64,000 nucleotides of DNA, taken from Streptomyces chattanoogensis (GTDB taxonomy: Bacteria; Actinomycetota; Actinomycetes; Streptomycetales; Streptomycetaceae). Below are positions 55,894-64,000 of the stretch, one piece after another. Numbering within the stretch: the stretch's first letter is position 1; every line of letters starts with the position of its first letter. A program made the position numbers and the translations under genes. The notes below the pieces were generated by a model that worked only from the letters and a program-made list of their open reading frames with translations, was not told the DNA's origin and did not search any database. The stretch spans positions 1 to 64,000 of the forward strand of contig NZ_LGKG01000057.1 of the NCBI RefSeq assembly GCF_001294335.1. Reading direction: 5' to 3'.

Positions 55894-56256
55894 GAACGGC
55901 CGGTGAGCAGTCCACGGACCGATCGGCCATGTCCGCTATCCGGACAGGCTTGATCGGTCCGTAGCGGTCTCTGGTTTACTTGCCGCCATGACCGCGACGA
56001 GCTCCCGCACCCCTGCGACCGAGGCGAAAATGACGCCCGGTGCTCGTTGTCTGTGTCGAATGTGTGACCGCTGAGGGCCCCCGCCTGAGCCTCGCGCCCC
56101 GAAGCGAGACCTTGCGATGTCATCGAGAAGTCATCGACGACACACGCCGCCCCGCGTCACCGGAACCCGAAGCCGGGCCCCTGCCCCCCGGGTTCCTTAC
56201 TGCCGCACTCGCAAGAATGCCCCGTACCCGGTGGGCGAGCCGCCGGGCACTCGACA
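55894..56256 (+). promoter_or_regulatory. metNIQ upstream region with nested dyads and leader ORF
   Basis: This 363-nt gap holds CGGACCGATC (55915-55924) paired with GATCGGTCCG (55952-55961). Nested inside is TGTCCG-N5-CGGACA (55930-55946). Then comes the Cys-codon leader peptide, and further GC-rich segments with CTCGCGCCCC and GCGAG-type arms before the metN GTG. The nested dyad may end transcription of the HAD gene or act as an operator. The segment between the leader stop and metN is where an attenuation structure would lie. Confidence 0.55.
56030..56074 (+). CDS. Cys-codon leader peptide upstream of metNIQ
   Basis: A 14-residue ORF, MTPGARCLCRMCDR, ends at TGA 56072-56074. GAGGCG precedes its ATG by 4 nt; an in-frame ATG at 55988 would make it 28 residues. 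Three of the last eight residues are Cys, all with TGT, a codon Streptomyces uses rarely. Such peptides upstream of sulphur genes in actinobacteria act as cysteine-sensing attenuators: ribosomes stalling at Cys codons change the downstream RNA fold. It fits control of a methionine importer by sulphur status. Confidence 0.6.
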   Translation: MTPGARCLCRMCDR

Positions 56257-57366
56257 GTGACGGAATTCCCTGTGATCACCACAACGGGCCTGACCAAGGT
56301 CTACCGTTCAGGAGACCGCGAAGTCACCGCCCTGGACGGCGTCGATCTGCACGTCCGCGAGGGCGAGGTGTACGGCGTCATCGGCCAGAGCGGCGCCGGT
56401 AAATCCACCCTCATCCGCTGCCTCAACCTCCTGGAGCGCCCCACCTCCGGCACGGTCACCGTCGCCGGCCAGGACCTGACCGCGCTCGCCGGACGCGGAC
56501 CGCGCGCCAACGCCGCGCTGCGGGCCGCCCGCAGCCACATCGGCATGGTCTTCCAGCACTTCAACCTGCTGTCCTCGCGCACCGTCCAGGACAACGTCGA
56601 ACTGCCCCTGGAGATCCTCAAGGTCGACCGGCGCGAGCGCTCCCGCAAGGCCCTCGAACTGCTGGACCTGGTCGGCCTCGCCGACAAGGCCCAGGCCTAC
56701 CCCGGCCAGCTCTCCGGCGGCCAGAAGCAGCGCGTCGGCATCGCCCGCGCCCTCGCCGGCGACCCCAAGGTGCTGCTCTCCGACGAGGCCACCAGCGCCC
56801 TCGACCCCGAGACCACCCGCTCCATCCTCCAGCTGCTGCGCGACCTCAACCGCCAGCTGGGCCTGACCGTCGTGCTCATCACGCACGAGATGGACGTCGT
56901 CAAGACGATCTGCGACTCGGCCGCGCTGATGAAGAACGGCCGGGTCGTGGAGCAGGGCACCGTCGCCGAACTGCTGGCCACGCCCGGCTCGGAGCTGGCC
57001 CGCGAGCTGTTCCCCGTGGGCGGCGAGCCCTCCGGTGACGACCGCACCGTCGTCGACATCACCTTCCACGGATCGGCCGCCACCCGCCCGGTGATCTCCG
57101 AGCTGGCCCGTACCTACAACGTCGACATCTCCATCCTCGGCGCCGCCATGGACACCGTCGGCGGCAAGCAGATCGGCCGGATGCGCATCGAGCTGCCCGG
57201 CCGGTTCGAGGAGAACGTCGTACCCATCGGCTTCCTGCGCGAGCAGGGACTCCAGGTGGACGTGGCCGCCGTCGCGGAGGCCGCCGACACCACGGGAACC
57301 GACCCCGCCGCGCAACCGGCGATCCCGGTGCCCGCCGCCCCGCTCGAGAAGGAAGCTGCCAAGTGA
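56257..57366 (+). CDS. metN: Methionine ABC transporter ATP-binding protein
   Basis: A 369-residue ATPase of the methionine uptake transporter. Walker A is IGQSGAGKSTLIRCL, the signature is LSGGQKQRVGIARAL, and Walker B is KVLLSDEATSALDP. A C-terminal NIL/ACT-like domain (about 265-345: VVDITFHGSAATRPVISELA) binds methionine for trans-inhibition. GTG start at 56257. The stop overlaps metI by 4 bp (GTGA). Operon metN-metI-metQ. Confidence 0.94.
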   Translation: MTEFPVITTTGLTKVYRSGDREVTALDGVDLHVREGEVYGVIGQSGAGKSTLIRCLNLLERPTSGTVTVAGQDLTALAGRGPRANAALRAARSHIGMVFQHFNLLSSRTVQDNVELPLEILKVDRRERSRKALELLDLVGLADKAQAYPGQLSGGQKQRVGIARALAGDPKVLLSDEATSALDPETTRSILQLLRDLNRQLGLTVVLITHEMDVVKTICDSAALMKNGRVVEQGTVAELLATPGSELARELFPVGGEPSGDDRTVVDITFHGSAATRPVISELARTYNVDISILGAAMDTVGGKQIGRMRIELPGRFEENVVPIGFLREQGLQVDVAAVAEAADTTGTDPAAQPAIPVPAAPLEKEAAK

Positions 57367-58106
57367 GCTGGAACGACATGCAGCCGCTGCTGTACGACAA
57401 CACGCTCGACACGCTCTTCATGGTGTGGTGGTCGACGTTCTACGCGGTGCTCTTCGGCATACCCGTCGGCGTGCTGCTGCATCTGACCGAGCGCGGCGCC
57501 CTGCTGCAGAACGTCGTGGTGAACAAGGTTCTCGGCGCGATCGTGAACATCGGGCGGTCCTTTCCGTTCCTGATCCTGATCGTGGTGCTGATCCCGTTCA
57601 CCCGCCTTGTCGTCGGTGTCTCCATCGGCCCCACCGGCGCGGTCGTCCCGCTCGCCATCGCGGCCATCCCCTTCTTCGCCCGCCTCGTCGAGGCCGCGCT
57701 CCGCGAGGTCGACAAGGGCCTGATCGAGGCCGCCCAGGCAATGGGCGGCGGTACCTGGACGATCATCTTCAAGGTGCTGCTCCCGCAGGCCCTGCCCGCC
57801 CTGGTCGCGGCCGTCACCACCACCGTCATCACCCTGATCGGCTACTCCGCGATCGCCGGCGCGGTCGGCGGCGGCGGCCTCGGCAACCTCGCCTACACCT
57901 ACGGCTACCAGCAGTACGAGACCTCCCTGATGATCACCACCGTGGTGGAGCTGATCGTCCTGGTCACCCTCGTCCAGCTGCTCGGTGACCTCATCGTCCG
58001 CCGCCTCGCCGGCCGCGGCACCCGCGCCTCCTCCGTACGCGTCGGCCTGCGCCGCCTGCGCACCTCGGTGGACGAGGCGACCCTCGGCACGGTCGACGCC
58101 GCCTGA
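57363..58106 (+). CDS. metI: Methionine ABC transporter permease
   Basis: A 247-residue permease with five to six helices. The EAA loop contacting the ATPase is VEAALREVDKGLIEAAQAMGG, followed by the MetI-type SAIAGAVGGGGLGNLAYTYGY. GTG at 57363 overlaps the metN stop. It forms the membrane channel of the importer with MetN and receives methionine from MetQ. Confidence 0.94.
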   Translation: MSWNDMQPLLYDNTLDTLFMVWWSTFYAVLFGIPVGVLLHLTERGALLQNVVVNKVLGAIVNIGRSFPFLILIVVLIPFTRLVVGVSIGPTGAVVPLAIAAIPFFARLVEAALREVDKGLIEAAQAMGGGTWTIIFKVLLPQALPALVAAVTTTVITLIGYSAIAGAVGGGGLGNLAYTYGYQQYETSLMITTVVELIVLVTLVQLLGDLIVRRLAGRGTRASSVRVGLRRLRTSVDEATLGTVDAA

Positions 58107-58204
58107 CCCACCCCCTGCACCACCCCACGAGCCCGGACCCTTTGCCGGGCACACCACTCACGCGCCGCCGGCCCGTGAACGTGAAAAAGAAAGAGGCACT
58201 CTTC

Positions 58205-59059
58205 GTGCGCAACACCATCAAGATCACCGTGGCCGTGGCCGCCGCCTCCGCCGTCGCCCTCGGCGCCAGCGCCTGCTCCGCCCCCTCCGACACCACCGCC
58301 GGCGACAAGGGCGACAAGAACGCCCCGCTCGTCGTCGCCGCCAGCCCCACCCCGCACGGCGCCATCCTCGACTTCGTCAAGAACAAGCTGGCGGACAAGG
58401 CCGGGCTCAAGCTCGTCGTCAAGCCGTTCAACGACTACAAGATCCCCAACAAGGTCACCGACGACGGCCAGGTCGACGCCAACTTCTTCCAGCACAAGCC
58501 GTTCCTGGACACCTTCAACAAGGAGAACGGCACCCACATCGTGCCCGTCCAGAACGTGCTCATCGAGCCGCTGGGCCTCTACTCCAAGAAGCACCACAAG
58601 CTCTCCGAGCTCAAGGCCGGCAGCACCGTCTCGGTGCCCAACGACCCCTCCAACGAGGGCCGCGCGCTCAAGCTGCTCGCCGACAACGGTCTGATCACCC
58701 TCAAGCCCGGTGTCGGCTCGGAGGCCAAGCTCACCGACGTCAAGGACGACAAGGGCATCAAGATCACCGAGCTGGAGGCCGCCCAGACCGCGCCGCGCAT
58801 CGACGACGTCGACGCCGCGATCATCAACGGCAACTTCGCCATCGGCGCCAAGCTCAAGCCCTCCAAGGACGCCCTGGCCCTGGAGAGCGCCAAGGACAAC
58901 CCGTACGCGAACTTCCTCGCCGTCAAGAAGGGCAACGAGAACGACCCGCGGATCAAGAAGCTCGCCAAGCTCCTGAACTCCCCCGAGGTCAAGAAGTTCC
59001 TCGAGGACAAGTACAAGGACGGGTCGGTCATCCCCGCCTTCGGTCCCGCCAAGAGCTGA
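58205..59059 (+). CDS. metQ: Methionine-binding lipoprotein
   Basis: A 284-residue binding protein of the NlpA/MetQ family. The signal peptide ends in lipobox GASACSAP. Family segments are VVAASPTPHGAILDFV, VDANFFQHKPFLDTFN, VSVPNDPSNEGRALKLLAD and DDVDAAIINGNFAIGA. GTG 58205 follows AAAGAGG. Another GTG at 58175 is less well supported. It ends the operon before a strong hairpin. Confidence 0.94.
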   Translation: MRNTIKITVAVAAASAVALGASACSAPSDTTAGDKGDKNAPLVVAASPTPHGAILDFVKNKLADKAGLKLVVKPFNDYKIPNKVTDDGQVDANFFQHKPFLDTFNKENGTHIVPVQNVLIEPLGLYSKKHHKLSELKAGSTVSVPNDPSNEGRALKLLADNGLITLKPGVGSEAKLTDVKDDKGIKITELEAAQTAPRIDDVDAAIINGNFAIGAKLKPSKDALALESAKDNPYANFLAVKKGNENDPRIKKLAKLLNSPEVKKFLEDKYKDGSVIPAFGPAKS

Positions 59060-59113
59060 CGCACCGGCATGTGCGCAGGTCACCGCAGGGTGGCCGGCCG
59101 CACATACGGCGAA

Positions 59114-59150
59114 CGGGCCCCGGATCCGCACGGAGTGCGGCCGGGGCCCG
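59114..59150 (+). terminator. Terminator after metQ
   Basis: A compound hairpin: 10-bp outer stem (59114-59123 with 59141-59150) and 5-bp inner stem (59126-59130 with 59136-59140) separated by an AT bulge. It ends the metNIQ operon. Confidence 0.8.
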
Positions 59151-59292
59151 CTTGCGTGGCACATTCCCCGGCGGATGCTGCATGCTGGTGCCCTCAAAGA
59201 GGGTCAAGACGGCCCCTGACCTCACGTGACCTCGCAGAACGACGGCCCGTGACGTCCCGGAGCACCACAGCAGACGGCGTTGGAGCAGCGGC

Positions 59293-59928
59293 ATGACATC
59301 CACCTTTCCGGACATCTCCATCAGCACGGAACGGTTGGTGCTGCGCCCCTTCGAAGAGGCCGATGTGCCCGCCCTCGCCGAGATGATGACCGACGAACTC
59401 GTCACCGCCTGGACCGCGCTGCCCCACCCCTACACCCCCGACGACGCCCACGCCTGGGCCACCGGCAAGGCCGCCGCCGTACGCACCGAAGGCCGCGGCA
59501 TCGCCCTGGCCGTCACCGAGTTCCTCACCCAGCGCCTGGTCGGCACCGTCCGCCTCGACCACACCGACTGGCGGACCCGCAGCACCGAGGTCGCCTGTGT
59601 CACCGCCCCCTGGGCCCGCGGCGAGGGCTACGCCTCCGAATCCGTGCTCGCCCTCGCGCAATGGCTCTTCCGGGACCAGAAGTTCGAACGGCTCGAACTG
59701 CGCACCGCCGCCGACAACACCGCCTCCCAGCAGGTCGCCCAGAAGGTCGGCTGCATCAGCGAGGGAGTGCTGCGCAACGCCTGGATAGCCCGCAGCCGCA
59801 CGGAGGACGGCGGCTGGACGGACATCCGCACCGATCTGATCGTATGGAGCCTGCTGCCCGAGGACCTCGACGGCCTTCCCGGCCGGACGGCCGACGCCAA
59901 CGGATTCGCCTACCCCGAGTGGAACTGA
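59293..59928 (+). CDS. RimJ/RimL-type GNAT acetyltransferase
   Basis: A 211-residue GNAT protein with the RimL-like start (ISTERLVLRPFEEADVPAL). The acetyl-CoA loop is TAPWARGEGYASESVLALAQ, and ELRTAADNTASQQVAQKVGC is the usual downstream segment. The C-terminal extension (after about 180) is typical of Streptomyces members. It may acetylate a ribosomal protein N-terminus or a small amine; the sequence does not decide. ATG 59293 follows GGAGCAGCGGC. Confidence 0.9.
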   Translation: MTSTFPDISISTERLVLRPFEEADVPALAEMMTDELVTAWTALPHPYTPDDAHAWATGKAAAVRTEGRGIALAVTEFLTQRLVGTVRLDHTDWRTRSTEVACVTAPWARGEGYASESVLALAQWLFRDQKFERLELRTAADNTASQQVAQKVGCISEGVLRNAWIARSRTEDGGWTDIRTDLIVWSLLPEDLDGLPGRTADANGFAYPEWN

Positions 59929-60064
59929 ACCGCGCCCGCTCCGGCCGGTACCCGACGGGGTACTCTCGGCCTGCCGCACCCCTCGCCACCAGCGAGGACC
60001 GCACCACGGCCCGGTAAGGCGCCGCCCGCCCGCGTACCCCAGCAGCCCCAGGAGACTGACGAGC

Positions 60065-61285
60065 ATGGCCGACCGGGTCACGGTGATCGGATGGGACGGT
60101 TCCCCGCTGACCGGCGCCGCCCGCTCCGCCCTCGGCGCCGCGACACTGGTGGCCGGCGCCGCCCACCACCTCGCACTGCCCGAAGTCCCGCCGAACGCCG
60201 AGCGCATCCGCCTCGGCAGCGTCACCCTGGCCGCCCGCCGCATCGCCCAGCACCGCGGCACCGCCGTCGTCCTCGCCGACGGCGACCCCGGCTTCTTCGG
60301 CGTCGTCCGCACCCTGCGCGCCCCCGAGTACGGCCTGGAAGTCGAAGTGGTGCCCGCCGTCTCCTCCGTCGCGGCCGCCTTCGCACGGGCCGGGATGCCC
60401 TGGGACGACGCCCAGGTCGTCGTCGCCCACAGCCGCGATCTGCGCCGCGCCGTCAACGTCTGCCGCGCCCACACCAAGGTCGCCGTCCTCACCTCACCCG
60501 GCGCCGGCCCCGCCGAACTCGCCCTGCTGCTCGGCGGCGTCCACCGCACCTTCGTCATCTGCGAGGAACTGGGCACCGACCGCGAGCGGGTGACCGTCCT
60601 CACATCCGACAAGGCCGCCGACCACGTCTGGCGCGACCCCAACGTCGTCATCGTCATCGGCGGTTCCCCAGGAGGCGCCGCCGCCCAGGGCACCGGCTGG
60701 ATCGCCGCCCACGAGGTCGGCCACCCCGCCGGACCACGCGGCTGGGGCCTGCCGGACGGCGCGTACGGCGGCGCCCTCGGCGAGGGGGAGGCCGTCCAGC
60801 TGCGCACCGCCCAACTCGCCCGCCTCGGGCCCCAGGTGGGTGACCTGGTCTGGGACATCGGTACGGGCAGCGGCGCGGCCGCGGTGGAGGCCGCACGGTT
60901 CGGCGCCGCCGTCATCGCTGTGGACGCCGACGCGGACGCCTGCGGGCGTGCCGCCGCCGTCGCCCGCCGCCACGGCGTCCAACTCCAGGTCGTGCACGGC
61001 CGGGCACCGCAGATCCTCGAGGACCTGCCCGAGCCGGACGTGGTGCGCATCGGCGGCGGGGGAGCGGCCGTCGTCACCGCCTGCGCGGACCGCCGCCCCG
61101 AACGGATCGTCACCCACGCCGCCACCCGCGACGAGGCCGAGGCGCTCGGCCGGGCGCTGGCCGACGGCGGTTACGAAGTCGAGTGCGCCCTCCTCCAGTC
61201 CGTCGGCATGGACACCACCGCCTGGGTCGAACGTGAACGTTCCGTGGTGTTTCTGCTCGGCGGGTATCGCGTTCCTCACCCGTGA
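60065..61285 (+). CDS. cobL: Precorrin-6Y C5,15-methyltransferase (decarboxylating), CbiE-CbiT fusion
   Basis: A 406-residue cobalamin-biosynthesis enzyme that methylates C5 and C15 of the corrin ring and decarboxylates the acetate side chain. The N-terminal half (about 1-205) is CbiE-like, with VLADGDPGFFGVVRTL and PAVSSVAAAFARAG. The C-terminal half (about 225-395) is CbiT-like, with the SAM motif VWDIGTGSGAAAVEAARFG. Length is normal for CobL. The start is taken from ATG 60065 behind CAGGAGACTG. It precedes a BluB gene, so this is a small cobalamin pocket; no cobalamin riboswitch is evident. Confidence 0.94.
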   Translation: MADRVTVIGWDGSPLTGAARSALGAATLVAGAAHHLALPEVPPNAERIRLGSVTLAARRIAQHRGTAVVLADGDPGFFGVVRTLRAPEYGLEVEVVPAVSSVAAAFARAGMPWDDAQVVVAHSRDLRRAVNVCRAHTKVAVLTSPGAGPAELALLLGGVHRTFVICEELGTDRERVTVLTSDKAADHVWRDPNVVIVIGGSPGGAAAQGTGWIAAHEVGHPAGPRGWGLPDGAYGGALGEGEAVQLRTAQLARLGPQVGDLVWDIGTGSGAAAVEAARFGAAVIAVDADADACGRAAAVARRHGVQLQVVHGRAPQILEDLPEPDVVRIGGGGAAVVTACADRRPERIVTHAATRDEAEALGRALADGGYEVECALLQSVGMDTTAWVERERSVVFLLGGYRVPHP

Positions 61286-61523
61286 CCAGGAAGGCAACCC
61301 GCGGGAGGTAGGCTGGCGGATCGTTGCGCCGCTGTTCCGCGCTCGGGTGAGTACGCCAATATCCGGAAATTGCCGTGGTTTTGGCGGAAAATGAAGCTCT
61401 AGGGGGGCGGACGTGCCGCGCGGCGCGCTCGCTCGTTCTAGCTATCGGGGCGTCGGCGCGTCCCGGTCGAGCGCGTCGCACGAGCGGTTGGAAGGAGCAC
61501 GATCACATGGGCGAGGGGTACGC

Positions 61524-64000
61524 ATGACCGACACCGGCCAGGTCCCGGGCGAGGGACAGCCGGAGAACGCAGGCGGACATCCCGGGCAGCCGCAGCCGGC
61601 GGCCGCTCCCTCCCCTGCCGACGCCGGACCGACAGCGCAGCCGACGCTGCAGCAGGGCATCCCCCCGCAGCCGGACGCGTACTCCTACCTCGAAGGGGCC
61701 GACGGCGCCGTCGAGGACGACGATCTGCTGCTGATGCCGGGCGCCCAGGGCGCCTGGAGCGAGCAGCAGGCGCAGCCGATGCCGCAGCCGGCCGTCCCCG
61801 CACAGAGCACGCCGATGCCCGCCCCGGCCGGTGACCACGAGAGCGGCGGCCGGGACTCGGGCGCGGTCGACCTCAGCGCCGTGCGCATCCCGCAGCCCGC
61901 CGCACCGCAGCAGGATCCGGCGCAGGCCGCGCCCGCCCGCCGTCCGCTGCACATGGGCCCGCCCGTCCCGGACCCGACCGGCGGCGTGGTCCGCTCGCTC
62001 GCCGACCGCGGCCCCGCGGACGCCCCGTCACCGGCCCCCGGCCGCCACGCGGGACCGCCGGCCCCCGGCCGGCCCGAAGCCCGGACGGAGGCCCCGGCCG
62101 CCGTGCCGCCCGCAGCGGTCCCGTCCCCCGCCGAACAGCCGCTGGTGGCGGCGCAGGCGGAGCAGCCCGTCGCGATGCCGTCGTACGGCGCACAGCCCTA
62201 CGACGGCCGGCTCACCGCCGAGCAGTCCTACGGCGCCGCCGGCCAGGGCCCGTTGCCCGGCCCGCAGCTGGGCGAGATCCCCTCGCAGATGCCGCCGTGG
62301 AACGACGCCTCGGCCCAGGCCGTCGCGGCCCCGGTCGCAGAAGCGCCCGCCCCGGCGGCACCCGCCCAGGAAGCGCCGCAGCCCGCCGAACAGCCGCAGG
62401 CACAGCCGATGCCGATGCCGGAGCAGGCCGCCCCGGAAGCGGTGGCGGTCGTCGAGGACGGTGCCGTCGCCGCGGAGGCCGCGGAGGAAGCCGTTCAGGA
62501 GTCGGCGCCGGAGGCGGTCCAGGGCGGCGCGCAGGCCGCGGTCGAGGACGCGGTGGCCCAGGCGGCTCCGGCTGCTGACGGGCCGGCAGCTGACGTGGCG
62601 ACAGCCGACGTGCCGCCGGCCGAGGTACCGGCGCCCGCCGTCGAGGCGGCCGAGACGCCGGTCGAGGCTCTGGTCGAGGCGCCGGTCGAGGCGTCTGTCG
62701 AGGAGCCGCAGAAGCCGGTGCAGCAGCCTGAGCAGGCCGAACAGGCGGAACAGGCGGAACCGGTCGTGCCGGTGGAGCAGGTGCAGGCCGCGGAGGCCGC
62801 GGCGGAAACCGCCGAGGCCGTTGCCGCCGTGGAAACCGCCCAGGAGGCGCCGTCCGACGCCTCGCTGGAGGGCGGCCCGGACGCCGCCGAAGCGGAGGCC
62901 CTGGCCGCCGGGCCCGTGGCCGAGGCGGACGCCGCCGGTACGGACCCGGCCCCGCAGGCCGTCGAGCAGCCGGAGCCCGCCGAACAGCCCGAGGCGGCAG
63001 CGGAGGCCGAGGCCGAGGCGGTGCCCGTCGCCGCGCCGCAGGGTCCCGTCGCCCTGCCCGCTCCGGAGAGCAGCACGCCCCCGGAGGAGCCCGTCATAGA
63101 GCAGCCCGAAGCGCTGTCCCCGGCCGCCGGACTCCCGCAGTCCGCCGGGGCCGAGGAGCCCCCGGCCGCCGAACAGGCCGCGTCGCAGGTCGAGGAGGCC
63201 CCGGCCGGGCCCGCTGCCGAGCAGCAGCCCGTACCCCCGGCCGACGACGCCACCCCCGAGGCGAACGAGTCTGCCGAGGCTGCTGAGGCGACCGAGACCG
63301 CCGAGGCACCCGGGACGGACGCACCGGCCACGGAGCCGGCCGAGGCCGCCCAGCCGGCCGAGCCCGCCGCGGACGAGGCACCGCAGGAGGCCGAGGGCCG
63401 CCCCCACGAGCAGGACGCCACCGAACTCGTCCAGCTCGGCGAGGACCAGGCGCCCGCGGCGGACCTGCCGCAGCAGGCGGAGCAGACCGAGGCACCCGAC
63501 GGCGAGGCCGCCCCCGGGACGGGCCCGGACGCCGCCACCGAACCCCAGGCCGCCGCCCCCGCGTACGACGACTCCGAGCGCGCCGCCGTCCACCGCGTCA
63601 TCCGCGAACGCCGCGACATCCGCAACGGCTTCCGCGGCGACCCGATCCCCAACGACGTACTGCTGCGCGTCCTGGAGGCGGCCCACACCGCCCCCAGCGT
63701 CGGCCACTCCCAGCCCTGGGACTTCGTCGTCATCCGCTCCGACGAGACCCGCGAGCGGATGCACCAGCTCGCCATGGCGCAGCGCGACGCCTACGCCAAG
63801 TCGCTGCCCAAGGCCCGCGCCAAGCAGTTCCGCGAGCTGAAGATCGAGGCGATCCTCGAGACGCCGGTGAACATCGTCGTCACCGCCGACCCGACCCGCG
63901 GCGGCCGCCACACCCTCGGCCGGCACACCCAGCCGCAGATGGCCCCGTACTCCTCCGCGCTCGCCGTCGAGAACCTCTGGCTCGCCGCCCGCGCCGAGGG
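61524..64000 (+). CDS. bluB: BluB (5,6-dimethylbenzimidazole synthase) domain protein with long disordered N-terminus, 3' end cut off
   Basis: The frame runs off the window; about 825 residues are seen. Residues 1 to about 675 are low-complexity Ala/Glu/Pro/Gln with repeated VEAxxE, AEQAEQAE and PxPAEQP patterns and no predicted fold. From about 680 a nitroreductase-fold BluB domain begins: RAAVHRVIRERRDIRNGFRG, EAAHTAPSVGHSQPWDFVVI and NIVVTADPTRGG. BluB turns FMNH2 plus oxygen into the lower ligand of cobalamin. In Streptomyces this domain is often fused to CobT, which may follow outside the window. ATG 61524 follows GAGGGG. Confidence 0.88.
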   Translation, partial: MTDTGQVPGEGQPENAGGHPGQPQPAAAPSPADAGPTAQPTLQQGIPPQPDAYSYLEGADGAVEDDDLLLMPGAQGAWSEQQAQPMPQPAVPAQSTPMPAPAGDHESGGRDSGAVDLSAVRIPQPAAPQQDPAQAAPARRPLHMGPPVPDPTGGVVRSLADRGPADAPSPAPGRHAGPPAPGRPEARTEAPAAVPPAAVPSPAEQPLVAAQAEQPVAMPSYGAQPYDGRLTAEQSYGAAGQGPLPGPQLGEIPSQMPPWNDASAQAVAAPVAEAPAPAAPAQEAPQPAEQPQAQPMPMPEQAAPEAVAVVEDGAVAAEAAEEAVQESAPEAVQGGAQAAVEDAVAQAAPAADGPAADVATADVPPAEVPAPAVEAAETPVEALVEAPVEASVEEPQKPVQQPEQAEQAEQAEPVVPVEQVQAAEAAAETAEAVAAVETAQEAPSDASLEGGPDAAEAEALAAGPVAEADAAGTDPAPQAVEQPEPAEQPEAAAEAEAEAVPVAAPQGPVALPAPESSTPPEEPVIEQPEALSPAAGLPQSAGAEEPPAAEQAASQVEEAPAGPAAEQQPVPPADDATPEANESAEAAEATETAEAPGTDAPATEPAEAAQPAEPAADEAPQEAEGRPHEQDATELVQLGEDQAPAADLPQQAEQTEAPDGEAAPGTGPDAATEPQAAAPAYDDSERAAVHRVIRERRDIRNGFRGDPIPNDVLLRVLEAAHTAPSVGHSQPWDFVVIRSDETRERMHQLAMAQRDAYAKSLPKARAKQFRELKIEAILETPVNIVVTADPTRGGRHTLGRHTQPQMAPYSSALAVENLWLAARAE

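Noticed and set aside
60000..61523. Cobalamin riboswitch near cobL/bluB
   Set aside because: No B12-box-like conserved segment could be found before either gene.

Overview
The window is high-GC DNA with the gene content of Streptomyces or a close relative. Diagnostic items are a mycosin/type VII secretion edge, the infC-rpmI-rplT block, pheST, a clustered arginine pathway, a MocR regulator, a DinB-fold mycothiol-dependent enzyme, Tat-exported hydrolases, TTG/GTG starts and GC-biased third positions. About 62 protein genes and one tRNA are supported.

Layout. 1-3.0 kb: the end of a type VII secretion-like cluster (membrane protein, mycosin protease), then an SseB-family protein. 3.0-14.1 kb: aquaporin, DUF1844 protein, infC-rpmI-rplT, a TrmH-type RNA methyltransferase, an orphan PAS histidine kinase, pheS-pheT, a small secreted protein and a PP2C phosphatase. 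14.2-24.0 kb: mixed metabolism and regulation, including 3-hydroxyacyl-CoA dehydrogenase, GH10-like hydrolase, DMT exporter divergent from MocR, GNAT, a degenerate histidine phosphatase, LuxR regulator, an internally deleted methyltransferase and DUF1059. 24.1-29.1 kb: argC-argJ-argB-argD-argR, translationally coupled from argJ onward. 29.2-38.2 kb: accessory island. 38.4-41.6 kb: PstS-like lipoprotein and FAD oxidoreductase. 41.8-45.3 kb: tRNA-Pro(GGG), DUF488, argG (strong dyad operator) and argH. 45.4-55.9 kb: mycothiol-dependent enzyme, TetR-MFS pair, exported 5'-nucleotidase-like enzyme, PlsC-like acyltransferase, exported glycerophosphodiesterase with a possible PHO box, GNAT, two small membrane proteins, HAD phosphatase. 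55.9-59.1 kb: metN-metI-metQ behind a Cys-codon leader peptide. 59.3-64 kb: GNAT, CobL (CbiE-CbiT fusion) and a cut-off BluB protein with a long disordered N-terminus.

The most notable region is 29.2-38.2 kb. Six minus-strand genes are packed with overlapping stop/start codons: class III nucleotide cyclase-like protein, STAND-like NTPase, band-7-like protein, PP2C phosphatase, protein-kinase-like protein and vWA protein. Just upstream lie a Crp/Fnr regulator with a conserved cyclic-nucleotide pocket and, divergently, a Pycsar-effector-family (DUF5706) membrane protein. The cyclase C-terminus and the NTPase N-terminus share a short motif (AQQVFGxxQxV), the arrangement expected of amyloid-type or other homotypic signalling motifs. 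I infer a signalling or conflict system combining cyclic-nucleotide and phosphorylation modules, inserted between argR and argG. Immunity function is inference only.

All reading was by eye: no alignment, structure prediction or database search was run. Family names rest on recognised motifs and are weaker where stated.
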